Assembly (NCBI RefSeq): GCF_013694105.1
Contig: NZ_JACEFG010000001.1
Location: 434,001-498,000 of the forward strand
Direction of reading: 5' to 3'
Length of the DNA stretch: 64,000 bases
Source: Halobacillus locisalis
GTDB taxonomy: Bacteria > Bacillota > Bacilli > Bacillales > Halobacillaceae
The notes beneath the pieces were generated by a model. It was not told where the DNA came from and did not search any database. It was given only the letters and a program-made list of their open reading frames with translations. Below are positions 16,669-24,602 of the stretch, piece after piece; within the stretch, counting starts at the first letter, position 1, and every line of letters starts with the position of its first letter. Both the position numbers and the translations under genes were made by a program.

Positions 16669-16688
16669 TCCTATTAAACTTAATAGGA
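16669..16688. promoter_or_regulatory. Perfect 20-bp dyad between regulator and MFS gene
   Basis: TCCTATTAA and TTAATAGGA are exact inverted 9-mers separated by AC. There is no T-run, and it lies 39 nt before the MFS start codon, so an operator for the upstream ArsR-type protein fits better than a terminator. Confidence 0.5.
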
Positions 16689-16726
16689 TGCGCTATTGTT
16701 TCAGCGCAGTTGAAAAGAGGGGTTAA

Positions 16727-17935
16727 ATGGAAGTTGAACAGCGTCAAGATATAAAAACAGACTGGAAAAAGAATAAGCTAGCCTTCCGCTTGTTAGGTAG
16801 CAACTTTGTCTCTTTTTTTGGGGACCAAATTTATATGGTCGCCCTTCCGCTGATTGTACTTGGTTTGACAGGTTCCCCGTTACAAATGGGGATTGTCGCT
16901 GCACTTGAGCGAACACCTGTAATGCTGCAGCCTTTCGCTGGTGTGATGGCCGATCGCATGAGTCGGAGACGTCTGCTTCTCATCTGTGATGGTGGACGTT
17001 TTCTTCTGATGGGATCGATGGGGGTGCTGGCTCTATCGAGTTTGTTGGAGATGTATATGATTTACATAGGTGCACTATCCGTAGGTGTGCTTACACAACT
17101 CTATCAAACGGCACAATTTGCAACCCTTCCGAGGCTCGTACATAAAGAACACTTAGATTTATTCAACTCGATCAATACAGGTATGCTTCAGTTATCGCTT
17201 ATGCTCGCCCCTGGACTTGGCGGAATGATTATCAGCCTATGGGCACCAGGTATCGCGTTGATGATCAACAGTGTATCGTTTCTCGTAGGTTTCCTCTTCA
17301 TGTTATCCATTCCTCAAAGTGGAAGAAAGAATAAGGTGGGAGGAAATGTCTGGAGAGAAGTTTTGGAAGGGGCTCGTTTTGTCTTCAATGAAAAACCTAT
17401 ATTCTTTACGAATGTTGCGATGTTCTTTTCTATTTTTGGCACGACATTGTTTTTGACGATGATGATCGTGCATGTGAAGCTATTGTCCTTTACCGCACTG
17501 GAGATTGGCTGGTTTCTATCTATTGGAGGGGTAGGAGCCATTTTAGGCGCTACCTCCTTGAATGTTATTAAGCCTCTTGTAACTGCGCGAACGTTACTTT
17601 TCTCAGCAGGTGTTGTGGGGGCTATATCGATCATGATGTTCAGCTTCTTTGAATCCTTTTGGATGCTTGCACTCATGAATGCTATTGGCACAGCGATGGC
17701 AGCATTGAAAAGCCCGGCAATCGTCACCATTCGCCAGAGACTTACACCTGATTATTTGTTGGGCCGTGTGCAAGCGACAAGTCGGTGGATGACGTGGATT
17801 TTGATGCCTGTTGCCGCATTGGTTTCAGGAATACTTGCAGAATCGATAGGGACGGGCACCACGATTTTGATTGGTGGGTCGATTGCTTGCCTAGCTTCCT
17901 TCATTTATTTACATCCCTCATTATCAAAGGTCTGA
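16727..17935 (+). CDS. MFS transporter, drug-efflux type
   Basis: A 402-residue protein with about twelve membrane helices. After the first helix comes LTGSPLQMGIVAALERTPVMLQPFAGVMADRMSRRRLLL, which holds the DRxxRR cytoplasmic loop of major facilitators (about residues 68-76). The sequence type is close to MefA/macrolide-efflux-like and enterobactin-exporter-like MFS proteins; substrate unknown. GAGGGG precedes the ATG. Its placement after an ArsR-type regulator and a dyad suggests substrate-induced expression. No terminator is obvious before the next small gene. Confidence 0.88.
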   Translation: MEVEQRQDIKTDWKKNKLAFRLLGSNFVSFFGDQIYMVALPLIVLGLTGSPLQMGIVAALERTPVMLQPFAGVMADRMSRRRLLLICDGGRFLLMGSMGVLALSSLLEMYMIYIGALSVGVLTQLYQTAQFATLPRLVHKEHLDLFNSINTGMLQLSLMLAPGLGGMIISLWAPGIALMINSVSFLVGFLFMLSIPQSGRKNKVGGNVWREVLEGARFVFNEKPIFFTNVAMFFSIFGTTLFLTMMIVHVKLLSFTALEIGWFLSIGGVGAILGATSLNVIKPLVTARTLLFSAGVVGAISIMMFSFFESFWMLALMNAIGTAMAALKSPAIVTIRQRLTPDYLLGRVQATSRWMTWILMPVAALVSGILAESIGTGTTILIGGSIACLASFIYLHPSLSKV

Positions 17936-17998
17936 TGTGAAACGTTCTCTCTGGTGATTCGTCTAATGATAAAGATGGAAAAATAGGGAGGGAGAAAT

Positions 17999-18223
17999 GT
18001 GATCCTACGCACCTTATTTGTGACGGTTTCATTCAGTGTGCTTACGATAAGTGGTGTCCAAGACAACTCTATAGAAGCACAACGTTCTACCAACCCTTCC
18101 AAGCTTACAGAAGAGAAGATTTTCGAGAATGGATTGCTTCCTTTACCAGGCTTAGAAATGGAGCCCGTCGAACCGCTGCCTGTTCCTAAAGATGATTCGC
18201 TATATCCGTTGCCACTCAAATAA
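17999..18223 (+). CDS. Small secreted proline-rich protein (74 aa)
   Basis: A 74-residue protein with a signal-peptide-like start (about residues 1-19, ending TISG) and an exported part with Pro-Leu repeats near the end (LLPLPGLEMEPVEPLPVP and LYPLPL). GTG at 17999 is 6 nt after GGGAGGG. The tail could be an extended linker or a ligand for a surface protein. No family recognised; it stands 63 nt after the MFS gene. Confidence 0.6.
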   Translation: MILRTLFVTVSFSVLTISGVQDNSIEAQRSTNPSKLTEEKIFENGLLPLPGLEMEPVEPLPVPKDDSLYPLPLK

Positions 18224-18289
18224 GGTAAGGAATCGTATTTTGATTATATACAGGAAAGACTATGAAAAATATTATATAAGGAGATTCTT

Positions 18290-18787
18290 ATGAATATAAG
18301 GTTGATTTCGTTCGAAAAAGACAAAGACAAACTACTGGAGTTTCGGAAAGATGCTCAACTGGTGAGTGAAGGGACACTAGAAAACTACGACTTTGCAGCA
18401 TACTTGCAAAGGATGCGACGACGAATCGAAACCAATACCAATGGACAGGTATTCATTATTGAAAATAGAAAAGTTATAGGACAGATTGGTGCAGAATTAC
18501 GGGGGGGTGAAGGGTATGTGAATCTATTTTATCTCGTCCCAGAATTTCGCGGGAGAGGCTATGGTAGGAAGATGGTTGCTTTTGCAGAAGATTTTTTTAT
18601 AAAACAAGGGGTACGTACTTACCGGTTGAGGGTTGCTCGATCAAATAAGCAAGCTCTAAACCTTTATAAGAAATCAGGACTGGAAATCGTCGAAGAGGAT
18701 GAGCAAGAGTGTACATATATTATGAAAAGAAAAATCCCCTCTACGGTAACGAGAGGGGAGAAGACTAGGCTTGTAGACGATCGATGA
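18290..18787 (+). CDS. GNAT family N-acetyltransferase with extended tail
   Basis: A 165-residue acetyltransferase: motif A is VPEFRGRGYGRKMV (about residues 82-95) and LRVARSNKQALNLYKKSGLEI (about 114-134) is motif B with the LYxKxGF-like end. AAGGAG precedes ATG 18290. GNATs usually stop shortly after the last strand, here near residue 150; this one reads on for about 15 residues through a hairpin that is the terminator of the convergent FusB-type gene, so the tail is probably not functional. Substrate unknown. Confidence 0.85.
   Translation: MNIRLISFEKDKDKLLEFRKDAQLVSEGTLENYDFAAYLQRMRRRIETNTNGQVFIIENRKVIGQIGAELRGGEGYVNLFYLVPEFRGRGYGRKMVAFAEDFFIKQGVRTYRLRVARSNKQALNLYKKSGLEIVEEDEQECTYIMKRKIPSTVTRGEKTRLVDDR
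18725..18760 (-). terminator. Terminator of the FusB-type gene, inside the GNAT tail
   Basis: TCCCCTC pairs with GAGGGGA around an 8-9 nt loop, and on the minus strand TTTTTCTTTTC follows. It overlaps the last codons of the GNAT gene. Confidence 0.75.
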
Positions 18788-19403
18788 ATTGGTGCAGGGA
18801 ATAAGCGTCCGTCAAGTTGCGGTTGCATTGGTCGCTGTCTTGGCAAATGTAATTCCCACGTGTGATGGTTTGTTCGGGTCCCTTTCCTTTTTTCGTAATG
18901 GCGAACATCCCGACATCTTCTGTTTCATGGCAAATGGTACAGATGCCTGGTTGGCTGGAAGGTGTGAAGCTGCCTTGTAATCCAATCAAGTCTCCGTTAC
19001 GACGTGTCACGATGTACTTCTTAAGGGAGCCTGGGTCATTCCATCCTAAATAAGAAAGTTGGTTCCAGGAAACGTCCTCTAGGTTTGGGACATTGATTTT
19101 TTTGGCTTTCGGGAACAGCTGCTTAATTTCGTTTTCTGTAATAGATGGGAAGGGCAGGATGTACTGTTTCAATCTGGATAAAAAGAAAAGGGCATCTGCT
19201 TCATCTTTAACTTGGTCGATTTGGGCGATCATTTGTTTTTGGTCTTCTGTTAGATTATGAAAAAGATCGATAACCTTCTCTTGGGTCATCGCTTTGATAG
19301 CGGATGTAACGTCTTGGTCATTCGTTGAAGAACGGCTGTTGACCAATGTTCTCGCTTGTTCTTGGATGTAATGATACTGATCGGTGCGAATGAATGATTG
19401 CAT
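18765..19403 (-). CDS. FusB/FBP-type EF-G-binding protein
   Basis: A 212-residue protein, the normal length of FusB. The first two thirds are helical as in FusB domain 1, and the carboxyl part is a four-cysteine zinc module: C155, C158, C187 and C193 (CTIC ... CQDSDQC). FusB proteins bind elongation factor G on the ribosome and rescue it from fusidic acid; chromosomal relatives may have a housekeeping role in ribosome recovery. ATG at 19403 has GGAGG 8 nt upstream; an earlier in-frame start would add an unlikely 23 residues. It overlaps the convergent GNAT gene by 23 nt. Confidence 0.88.
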   Translation of the reverse strand: MQSFIRTDQYHYIQEQARTLVNSRSSTNDQDVTSAIKAMTQEKVIDLFHNLTEDQKQMIAQIDQVKDEADALFFLSRLKQYILPFPSITENEIKQLFPKAKKINVPNLEDVSWNQLSYLGWNDPGSLKKYIVTRRNGDLIGLQGSFTPSSQPGICTICHETEDVGMFAITKKGKGPEQTITRGNYICQDSDQCNRNLTDAYSLHQFIDRLQA

Positions 19404-19533
19404 GTGAGGTACCTCCGTTCTTAGATTCTTTTTCACATTATTGCAGACAATGGGGGTGTGTTCAAGTATCAAGTACTGGGCAGTGCTTTTGTACTGATTT
19501 CATCATTTAAAAAGCGCGAATGGGAGTGATTGT

Positions 19534-20382
19534 ATGCTTTGGGAGCAGCAGATAGTAAATACAGAACGAGGCAGCTTCGAAATGTTTGTGAGGGGAGAAG
19601 GGCCACCACTGGCGGTGACTCATTTGTACTCGGAGTTCAATCAAACCGGAGATTATTTTGCTCAGTCCTTTACGGAATATAACCGCGTCTTCTTGATAAA
19701 CTTACGTGGATGTGGCGAGTCTGAAGAGCCGCATGAGACTTATCAGTTTAGTATGTTGGAATCAGTACTGGACTTAGAATCGATCAGACGTGCACTTGGA
19801 TTTAGTCAATGGTCATTTGCCGCCCATTCGACAGGGGCTATGCTTGGCGTTTTGTATGGAGTTCATGCATCACCCTTTATTCGTGATATGATCCTTGTAG
19901 GAGGGGGGGCGAGGGAGTACATGTCTGATACACCAAGCTGCATCTACCACACTGGACATGCAAAGTACGAACAAATGCAACGATACTTGGAGCTTCTGAA
20001 ACGTGAAGATTTAAGTGAAGAAGAAAGAAAAGAAGTAAAGCGAAGTCGCACACAATTGTCCCTCTATCGACCTGAGCTTCACGATGCTTATTTTTCTAGT
20101 GGTATTGAAAAGGGATTGTCTGCGAAACGCTTGAATTTCTTCAGCCGTGAGTTACATATTTTTGATCTTACCCGTAAACTCCCTCTCATCGACTGTGATG
20201 TCTTGATCGCATGTGGCCGCCATGATGTGCAATGCCCATTACTATTTTCTGAAGAAATGAAGGATAGGATTCCAAAAGCAAGGCTTATAATCTTTGAAGA
20301 AAGCAATCATTATCCTTTCCTTGAAGAGAAAGAAAACTTCCGTCGGACAGTTAGGGATTGGAGATTGCGTAAAGAGAAATAG
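19534..20382 (+). CDS. Alpha/beta hydrolase (proline iminopeptidase-like)
   Basis: A 282-residue hydrolase. The nucleophile elbow is AHSTG (Ser near residue 97, Ala in place of the usual first Gly), the acid is in CGRHDVQCP (about 229-237) and the His in SNHYPF (about 257-262). LRGCGESEEP holds the oxyanion-side motif usual in proline iminopeptidase-type enzymes. A helical lid lies between residues 140 and 200. Substrate unknown. It is a single gene between the FusB-type gene and a small membrane protein. Confidence 0.88.
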   Translation: MLWEQQIVNTERGSFEMFVRGEGPPLAVTHLYSEFNQTGDYFAQSFTEYNRVFLINLRGCGESEEPHETYQFSMLESVLDLESIRRALGFSQWSFAAHSTGAMLGVLYGVHASPFIRDMILVGGGAREYMSDTPSCIYHTGHAKYEQMQRYLELLKREDLSEEERKEVKRSRTQLSLYRPELHDAYFSSGIEKGLSAKRLNFFSRELHIFDLTRKLPLIDCDVLIACGRHDVQCPLLFSEEMKDRIPKARLIIFEESNHYPFLEEKENFRRTVRDWRLRKEK

Positions 20383-20513
20383 AACTAAAAGTCTATTAAC
20401 AAGTATTCTGATATATTCAACGTAGGACTCTAACCGTACTTGTATGTCTTGGTTTTGACGAAGGCACTCTTATTCTCTATGATGGATAAGTATTGATTGT
20501 AGGGAGAGGAGCT

Positions 20514-20774
20514 ATGAAGATGCTCTTGGTAAGCATGACAATGGTAACGATATTAATCGTAGGATACTCAGGATATATTGTATATAAAAAAAGAAAGAAG
20601 CTTACGGAGGACAGTGATATGAAGAGCTGGGTGACCCCTGCTTGTCTTCATCTTGCGCCAATCGTGGCACTCGTGACCTATGCCTTTGACTGGGCTGGTG
20701 GGCTGGGTTTCTTTCTATTAGGCGTTCTGTTTATCTCAGCCGCCTATTTTTCCAAATATCAGCCCCAAACCTAA
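20514..20774 (+). CDS. Small membrane protein with three helices
   Basis: An 86-residue protein with hydrophobic segments near residues 2-21, 41-59 and 62-78 and a basic loop (YKKRKK) after the first. AGGGAG is 7 nt before ATG 20514; a second in-frame ATG lies at 20520 and a TTG at 20493 overlaps the ribosome site. The stop codon runs into a strong terminator. No family recognised. Confidence 0.7.
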   Translation: MKMLLVSMTMVTILIVGYSGYIVYKKRKKLTEDSDMKSWVTPACLHLAPIVALVTYAFDWAGGLGFFLLGVLFISAAYFSKYQPQT

Positions 20775-20808
20775 AAAAGATCCTCTTCCATTAGAAGAGG
20801 ATCTTTTT
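20773..20808. terminator. Strong bidirectional terminator
   Basis: A perfect 15-bp stem (20774-20788 with 20794-20808), 5-nt loop, with A-run and T-run on the two sides. It ends both the small membrane protein gene and the rodA-like gene on the minus strand. Confidence 0.92.
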
Positions 20809-20843
20809 GGTGTACGATTGAATACGATGCCTTACTTAAGTGA

Positions 20844-21992
20844 CTAATCACCGAACATGTATGTTTTTTGATGGAATGATACGGAAAAGGCAAAGCCAAG
20901 AGCCATAAGACTTCCGAGCAATGCGCTGCCTCCATAGCTAATGAAGGGTAGTGGTATACCTGTGATCGGCAGCAATTGGATAGACATACCTATGTTCTGA
21001 AATACGTGGAAAGCAATCATACTAATGATACCGACCATCGCATAAGAACTGAATGCGTGATTGGCATTGAAAGCAATCGCTGTAAAACGATAAATCAGGA
21101 AGAAAAATAGTACGAGTACAACGCAAGAACCGACGAATCCGTACTCTTCTGCAATGATACTGAATATGAAATCGGTCTGGCTTTCGGGTAAGTACACTTC
21201 ACGATCTCCGAATCCCTTTCCGTATAGTTGACCGGAACCGATTGCTCTCATCGCTTTGACAAGCTGGTAACCGGATGAATCTTCAAATTTTGTGGGCTGT
21301 AGCCACGAATAAATTCTGGCCAGTTGATATTGCTTAACGCCTAAGTACTCATCTAAAACTTGGGGGGCTTTCAAGGCTAACCAGATTAAACTAGAACCGA
21401 CAGTAGTTAATAAAATAAAAATCGGCAAAATGATTTTCCATTGAATTCCTGAAACAAGAATCATTCCCCCGAGAATCGCTACGAATACGAGACTCGTACC
21501 TAAGTCGGGCTGCTGCATGATGAGAGCTAAAGGCAATGCCGTTGCGGCGACTAGTTTACTCAAAAGAGCGAGGTCGCTTTTAAATGATTTTTTATTTTTC
21601 TCATGATGCTGAGAAGTAATTCTGGCCAGTACGAGAATGGTGAAAATCTTCATGAACTCAGACGGCTGTAAGGATGCACCTGGTAAGTTGAACCAACTCT
21701 TCTGTCCTTTGATGACAGGAGCAATAGAAGATGGGGCAACTATGAGTGCGATGAGCAACAGAATGCCGAAGAAATATAAATACCAGCTTATTTTCTTAAA
21801 GTCTTCAGGATCAACAAGCAACATCAATCCGATCATGACAGCTCCAAGAGCATAGAAAACCAATTGCTTGATAGCAAAGTTCGAAGCATACTGAGGGCTT
21901 TGCTGTGCGCTATATAAGGCAACAACGCTGACTGCGATAAAACAGCACATGATAAATAACAGTTGCCAGTCAAATTTCTCTTCAAATTTCAT
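20844..21992 (-). CDS. rodA: RodA/FtsW/SpoVE family cell-wall polymerase
   Basis: A 382-residue SEDS protein with about ten helices. Hallmarks seen are QKSWFNLPGASLQPSEFMK (about residues 96-114), QPDLGT (about 160-165), the loop PESQTDFIFSIIAEEYGFVG (about 268-287) and the end PITGIPLPFISYGGSALL. SEDS proteins polymerise glycan strands from lipid II with a partner class B penicillin-binding protein. The short amino end and overall length fit RodA better than FtsW, although YwcF-type paralogues cannot be excluded. It is a single gene ending at the shared terminator. Confidence 0.88.
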   Translation of the reverse strand: MKFEEKFDWQLLFIMCCFIAVSVVALYSAQQSPQYASNFAIKQLVFYALGAVMIGLMLLVDPEDFKKISWYLYFFGILLLIALIVAPSSIAPVIKGQKSWFNLPGASLQPSEFMKIFTILVLARITSQHHEKNKKSFKSDLALLSKLVAATALPLALIMQQPDLGTSLVFVAILGGMILVSGIQWKIILPIFILLTTVGSSLIWLALKAPQVLDEYLGVKQYQLARIYSWLQPTKFEDSSGYQLVKAMRAIGSGQLYGKGFGDREVYLPESQTDFIFSIIAEEYGFVGSCVVLVLFFFLIYRFTAIAFNANHAFSSYAMVGIISMIAFHVFQNIGMSIQLLPITGIPLPFISYGGSALLGSLMALGFAFSVSFHQKTYMFGD

Positions 21993-22155
21993 GATGTGAC
22001 CCGTTCCTCTCTAGCTACAATGTACCTCTCTTAGCATACCAACATTTAGATTAAAAGAAAATGTTTCTTCACGAATTTGCCATATTATGAAACTTACTGA
22101 AAGAAAAACTCGTATAATTGGTAACAGAAACTTCACAATTTGGAGGAGGCACATC

Positions 22156-22263
22156 ATGGGAGGCTTATTTTCAATCCTTGGCATTATCGCATCTGTATTG
22201 GTCATCTATTCATTTGGTAAAGCGGGCATGGACTTTGATGGAAGAAATGAGGAGGATGAATAA
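22156..22263 (+). CDS. Tiny membrane protein (35 aa), first of a coupled pair
   Basis: A very short gene with an excellent ribosome site (GGAGGAGG, 6 nt before ATG). The product is one hydrophobic helix (about residues 3-20) and an acidic tail with DFDGRNEEDE. Its stop shares one base with the next start (TAATG), so the two are translationally coupled. No family recognised; a role as small regulator or subunit of a membrane complex is only a guess. The size and coupling, rather than similarity, are the support. Confidence 0.65.
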   Translation: MGGLFSILGIIASVLVIYSFGKAGMDFDGRNEEDE

Positions 22264-22379
22264 TGGGTGTTGTGATCAGTTTAGGTGTTCTATTCATTGT
22301 GGGGGGATTAGTCCGAGCATTCTTTCTAGGGACAACGGTCGTTCGTCCAACTAAACAAGGGGAATCCAGGTGGTATTAA
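22263..22379 (+). CDS. Tiny membrane protein (38 aa), second of a coupled pair
   Basis: The start codon overlaps the previous stop by one base and GAGGAGG lies upstream inside the first gene. The product has one hydrophobic segment (about residues 4-24) and a short basic/polar tail (RPTKQGESRWY). It is followed 81 nt later by an alpha/beta hydrolase gene and may belong to its transcript. No family recognised. Confidence 0.65.
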   Translation: MGVVISLGVLFIVGGLVRAFFLGTTVVRPTKQGESRWY

Positions 22380-22460
22380 GGATGTGACATGACAATTTTG
22401 AATGTATAGGGGTGTGATCAATAAAAAGGGACTTATCTCTTGAAGGAAGGAGCTTTTCAA

Positions 22461-23267
22461 ATGAAACGTGGACGAATACAAATAAATGAGAAAATAGTCG
22501 AAATTCACTACATAACCAACGATTCGAAACCGGTGATGATTCTTCTTCATGCACTCGGTAGTACAGGTGCCAGTTTCCGTAGTCTTATGGAGCGGCTGTC
22601 TACAGATTTTTCTGTGATTTCCGTCGATCTTCCTGGGCACGGTGGAACAGACAACTTGGTTGAGTGGAATCAACATTCGGTAAATGAGTGGTTGGAAGAC
22701 GTCATTCGATCGCTGGAAATCAATAACGCTCACATAGCTGGACACTCCATTGGAGGTGATGTGGCGCTGCAGTTTGCTGCTCGATTTCCAGATCAAGTAA
22801 ATTCAGTGATTTTATTAGACGGGGGCTATTTGCGAGGGGAAGCATTTGGTTTGAGTTTGGAAGAAGAAATCAACCACACAGTAACGCACTGCCGCACCTT
22901 TCACTTTTCTTCATGGAAAGAATTCGATAAGCAACCAGAAGCTGATATGATCCGCTCGTCCATGCATGAGAATAATGGCCGAATTGAATTGAAAGTAGAT
23001 GTAGAAGCCGCGAAAGAACTTGTAGGCTTAATGTCTAATCAACCTACGCAAGAGTTGTTACAGCAGCTTTTTGTACCGGTGTTACTATTGCGAAGTACCA
23101 AACCAGAGAACATCAATCCGATTAGGCTGAGAGAAATCGAACGCATGGAAAAGTTTTTAAAGATAAACGTCATCGACATTCCTCAGGCTACCCACGACCT
23201 TCCCGTTGATCAGCCTGAACGGGTTGCTGAACAAATAAAAAAGGTCTATGTAAATGAAACATCCTAG
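22461..23267 (+). CDS. Alpha/beta hydrolase
   Basis: A 268-residue hydrolase with LLHALGSTGASF as oxyanion strand-loop (about residues 27-38), VDLPGHGGTD (about 56-65), nucleophile elbow GHSIGG (Ser near residue 95) and a carboxyl-terminal His in ATHDLP near residue 242. The acid residue is not obvious from sequence. AAGGAG lies 8 nt before ATG 22461; an upstream in-frame start at 22440 is less good. Substrate unknown; esterase or lactonase activity is possible. Confidence 0.87.
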   Translation: MKRGRIQINEKIVEIHYITNDSKPVMILLHALGSTGASFRSLMERLSTDFSVISVDLPGHGGTDNLVEWNQHSVNEWLEDVIRSLEINNAHIAGHSIGGDVALQFAARFPDQVNSVILLDGGYLRGEAFGLSLEEEINHTVTHCRTFHFSSWKEFDKQPEADMIRSSMHENNGRIELKVDVEAAKELVGLMSNQPTQELLQQLFVPVLLLRSTKPENINPIRLREIERMEKFLKINVIDIPQATHDLPVDQPERVAEQIKKVYVNETS

Positions 23268-23315
23268 TTGAAAGCTAATAAAAGCAGTCCATAAGAAGCA
23301 AGTGGAGGTGAGGAA

Positions 23316-24089
23316 ATGTCAGAACAGGAATTATTCAAGGGTACCGCTTATTATTATGCTAACTATCGACCAGGCTACCCTGATGGACTAATCTATCAAA
23401 TTCGCGAGTTTGCAAACAAGCAAGACACCTTACTGGACTTGGGCTGTGGTACAGGGGAATTAACTTTTCCTTTGTGTAAATATTTTTCTATGTGTATAGG
23501 TGTAGACCCTGATAGTGAAATGATTCAGTGGGCGGATAAAAAGAAGAACAAATATGGTAGAGAAAACTGTACTTTCCTTAATAGGAGCGCAGAAGAATAT
23601 GAGGCCACCCCTTCTTCCTATTCCATGATTGTTAGTGGAAATGCTTTTCATTGGATGAACCGAGAGATGGTCCTAGATCAAAGTTACAATCTTCTTGAAG
23701 AAGATGGACGAATGGTGATTCTTGCAGGGGGAAGTTTATGGAGCGGTAAGGAACGTTGGCAAAAGGACGTTAAGAAGCTCATCCAATCATACTTAGGACA
23801 GAAAAGGCGTGCGGGAACAGGAATTTATCCCAAAGGAAAAAAGCGTCATGAAGATTACATTCAACAATCCCGATTTAGGTTATCAGAGAAAAGCGACTAT
23901 ACTTTCACCTATGAATGGACAGTGGATTCCTTGATCGGCTATTTATATTCTACTTCGTTTTGCCGGCAAGGTAGTCTCGGTGAGGACCTAGAATGGTTTG
24001 AAAAAGAACTACGTCACCTCTTGGCAGACAGGCATCTCTTCGAAAAGATGGAAGTGACGTGTTTTTATTTAGTCAAAAGTAAGCACTGA
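23316..24089 (+). CDS. Class I SAM-dependent methyltransferase
   Basis: A 257-residue methyltransferase that opens with FKGTAYYYANYRPGYP, a frequent start of this group, and has motif I LLDLGCGTGELT (about residues 38-49), VDPDSEMI as strand 2, and MIVSGNAFHWM as motif IV (about 107-117). Substrate unknown. GTGGAGGTGAGG precedes the ATG. Its last 17 nt overlap the end of a small convergent membrane-protein gene. Confidence 0.88.
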   Translation: MSEQELFKGTAYYYANYRPGYPDGLIYQIREFANKQDTLLDLGCGTGELTFPLCKYFSMCIGVDPDSEMIQWADKKKNKYGRENCTFLNRSAEEYEATPSSYSMIVSGNAFHWMNREMVLDQSYNLLEEDGRMVILAGGSLWSGKERWQKDVKKLIQSYLGQKRRAGTGIYPKGKKRHEDYIQQSRFRLSEKSDYTFTYEWTVDSLIGYLYSTSFCRQGSLGEDLEWFEKELRHLLADRHLFEKMEVTCFYLVKSKH

Positions 24090-24219
24090 TCAAGTATAGT
24101 ACGATAACAATGGCTGCGAAGATTAGGACCTCAATGGTACTGGAGCGAGCAATAGAATTCTTGTTCATCTGTTTTCGGTAATTGACCTGTGCTTTACGCT
24201 TCTTTTGCCCTGGTTTCAT
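24073..24219 (-). CDS. Small basic single-pass membrane protein (48 aa)
   Basis: A short gene with GAGGAGG 4-5 nt before ATG. The first 24 residues are very basic (KPGQKKRKAQ...), and a single helix follows (about residues 29-46), so it is probably an N-in membrane protein. It overlaps the upstream gene on the same strand by 26 nt and the convergent methyltransferase by 17 nt. Such dense packing and a strong ribosome site support it; no family recognised. Confidence 0.6.
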   Translation of the reverse strand: MKPGQKKRKAQVNYRKQMNKNSIARSSTIEVLIFAAIVIVLYLISAYF

Positions 24220-24454
24220 AGAACCTCCTCAGATGCTTGCGTTTCTTCTTCGCTTGTACGATGTGATACATCCCTGTATATAAGGTAAGCCCGCATACAG
24301 CAATTGTCAGCAAGCTATCTACGGCGCCTTCTAAGAAGAAATTAATAGAAAGGCCAACGAGCATACATAATCCGATGATAAGAAAAATTAGTGAGATTTG
24401 GGTATGTTCTTTGGCAGGAAACGTCCTTAGTTTAACCATTTTCATTGATCGCAT
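24194..24454 (-). CDS. Small membrane protein with two helices
   Basis: An 86-residue protein with hydrophobic segments near residues 20-40 and 45-62, followed by a basic tail (KKKRKHLRRF). I start at ATG 24454, 3-4 nt after AAGGAG; an ATG at 24487 would add 11 residues but lacks a site, and ATG 24445 is also possible. It overlaps the 48-residue protein gene downstream and probably forms a two-gene unit with it. No family recognised. Confidence 0.65.
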   Translation of the reverse strand: MRSMKMVKLRTFPAKEHTQISLIFLIIGLCMLVGLSINFFLEGAVDSLLTIAVCGLTLYTGMYHIVQAKKKRKHLRRFYETRAKEA

Positions 24455-24602
24455 GATCTCCTTTTTCCATAATTCAATACGAGTCATTCTTGTTCTTATC
24501 TTACCATATGAGAGAAAAAAATTTACATACATGAGGGTAGAAGTCTTTATATAATCAAAATGCCTATATATAAATCTATTCGTTATCATACCCCCTCCAT
24601 TG

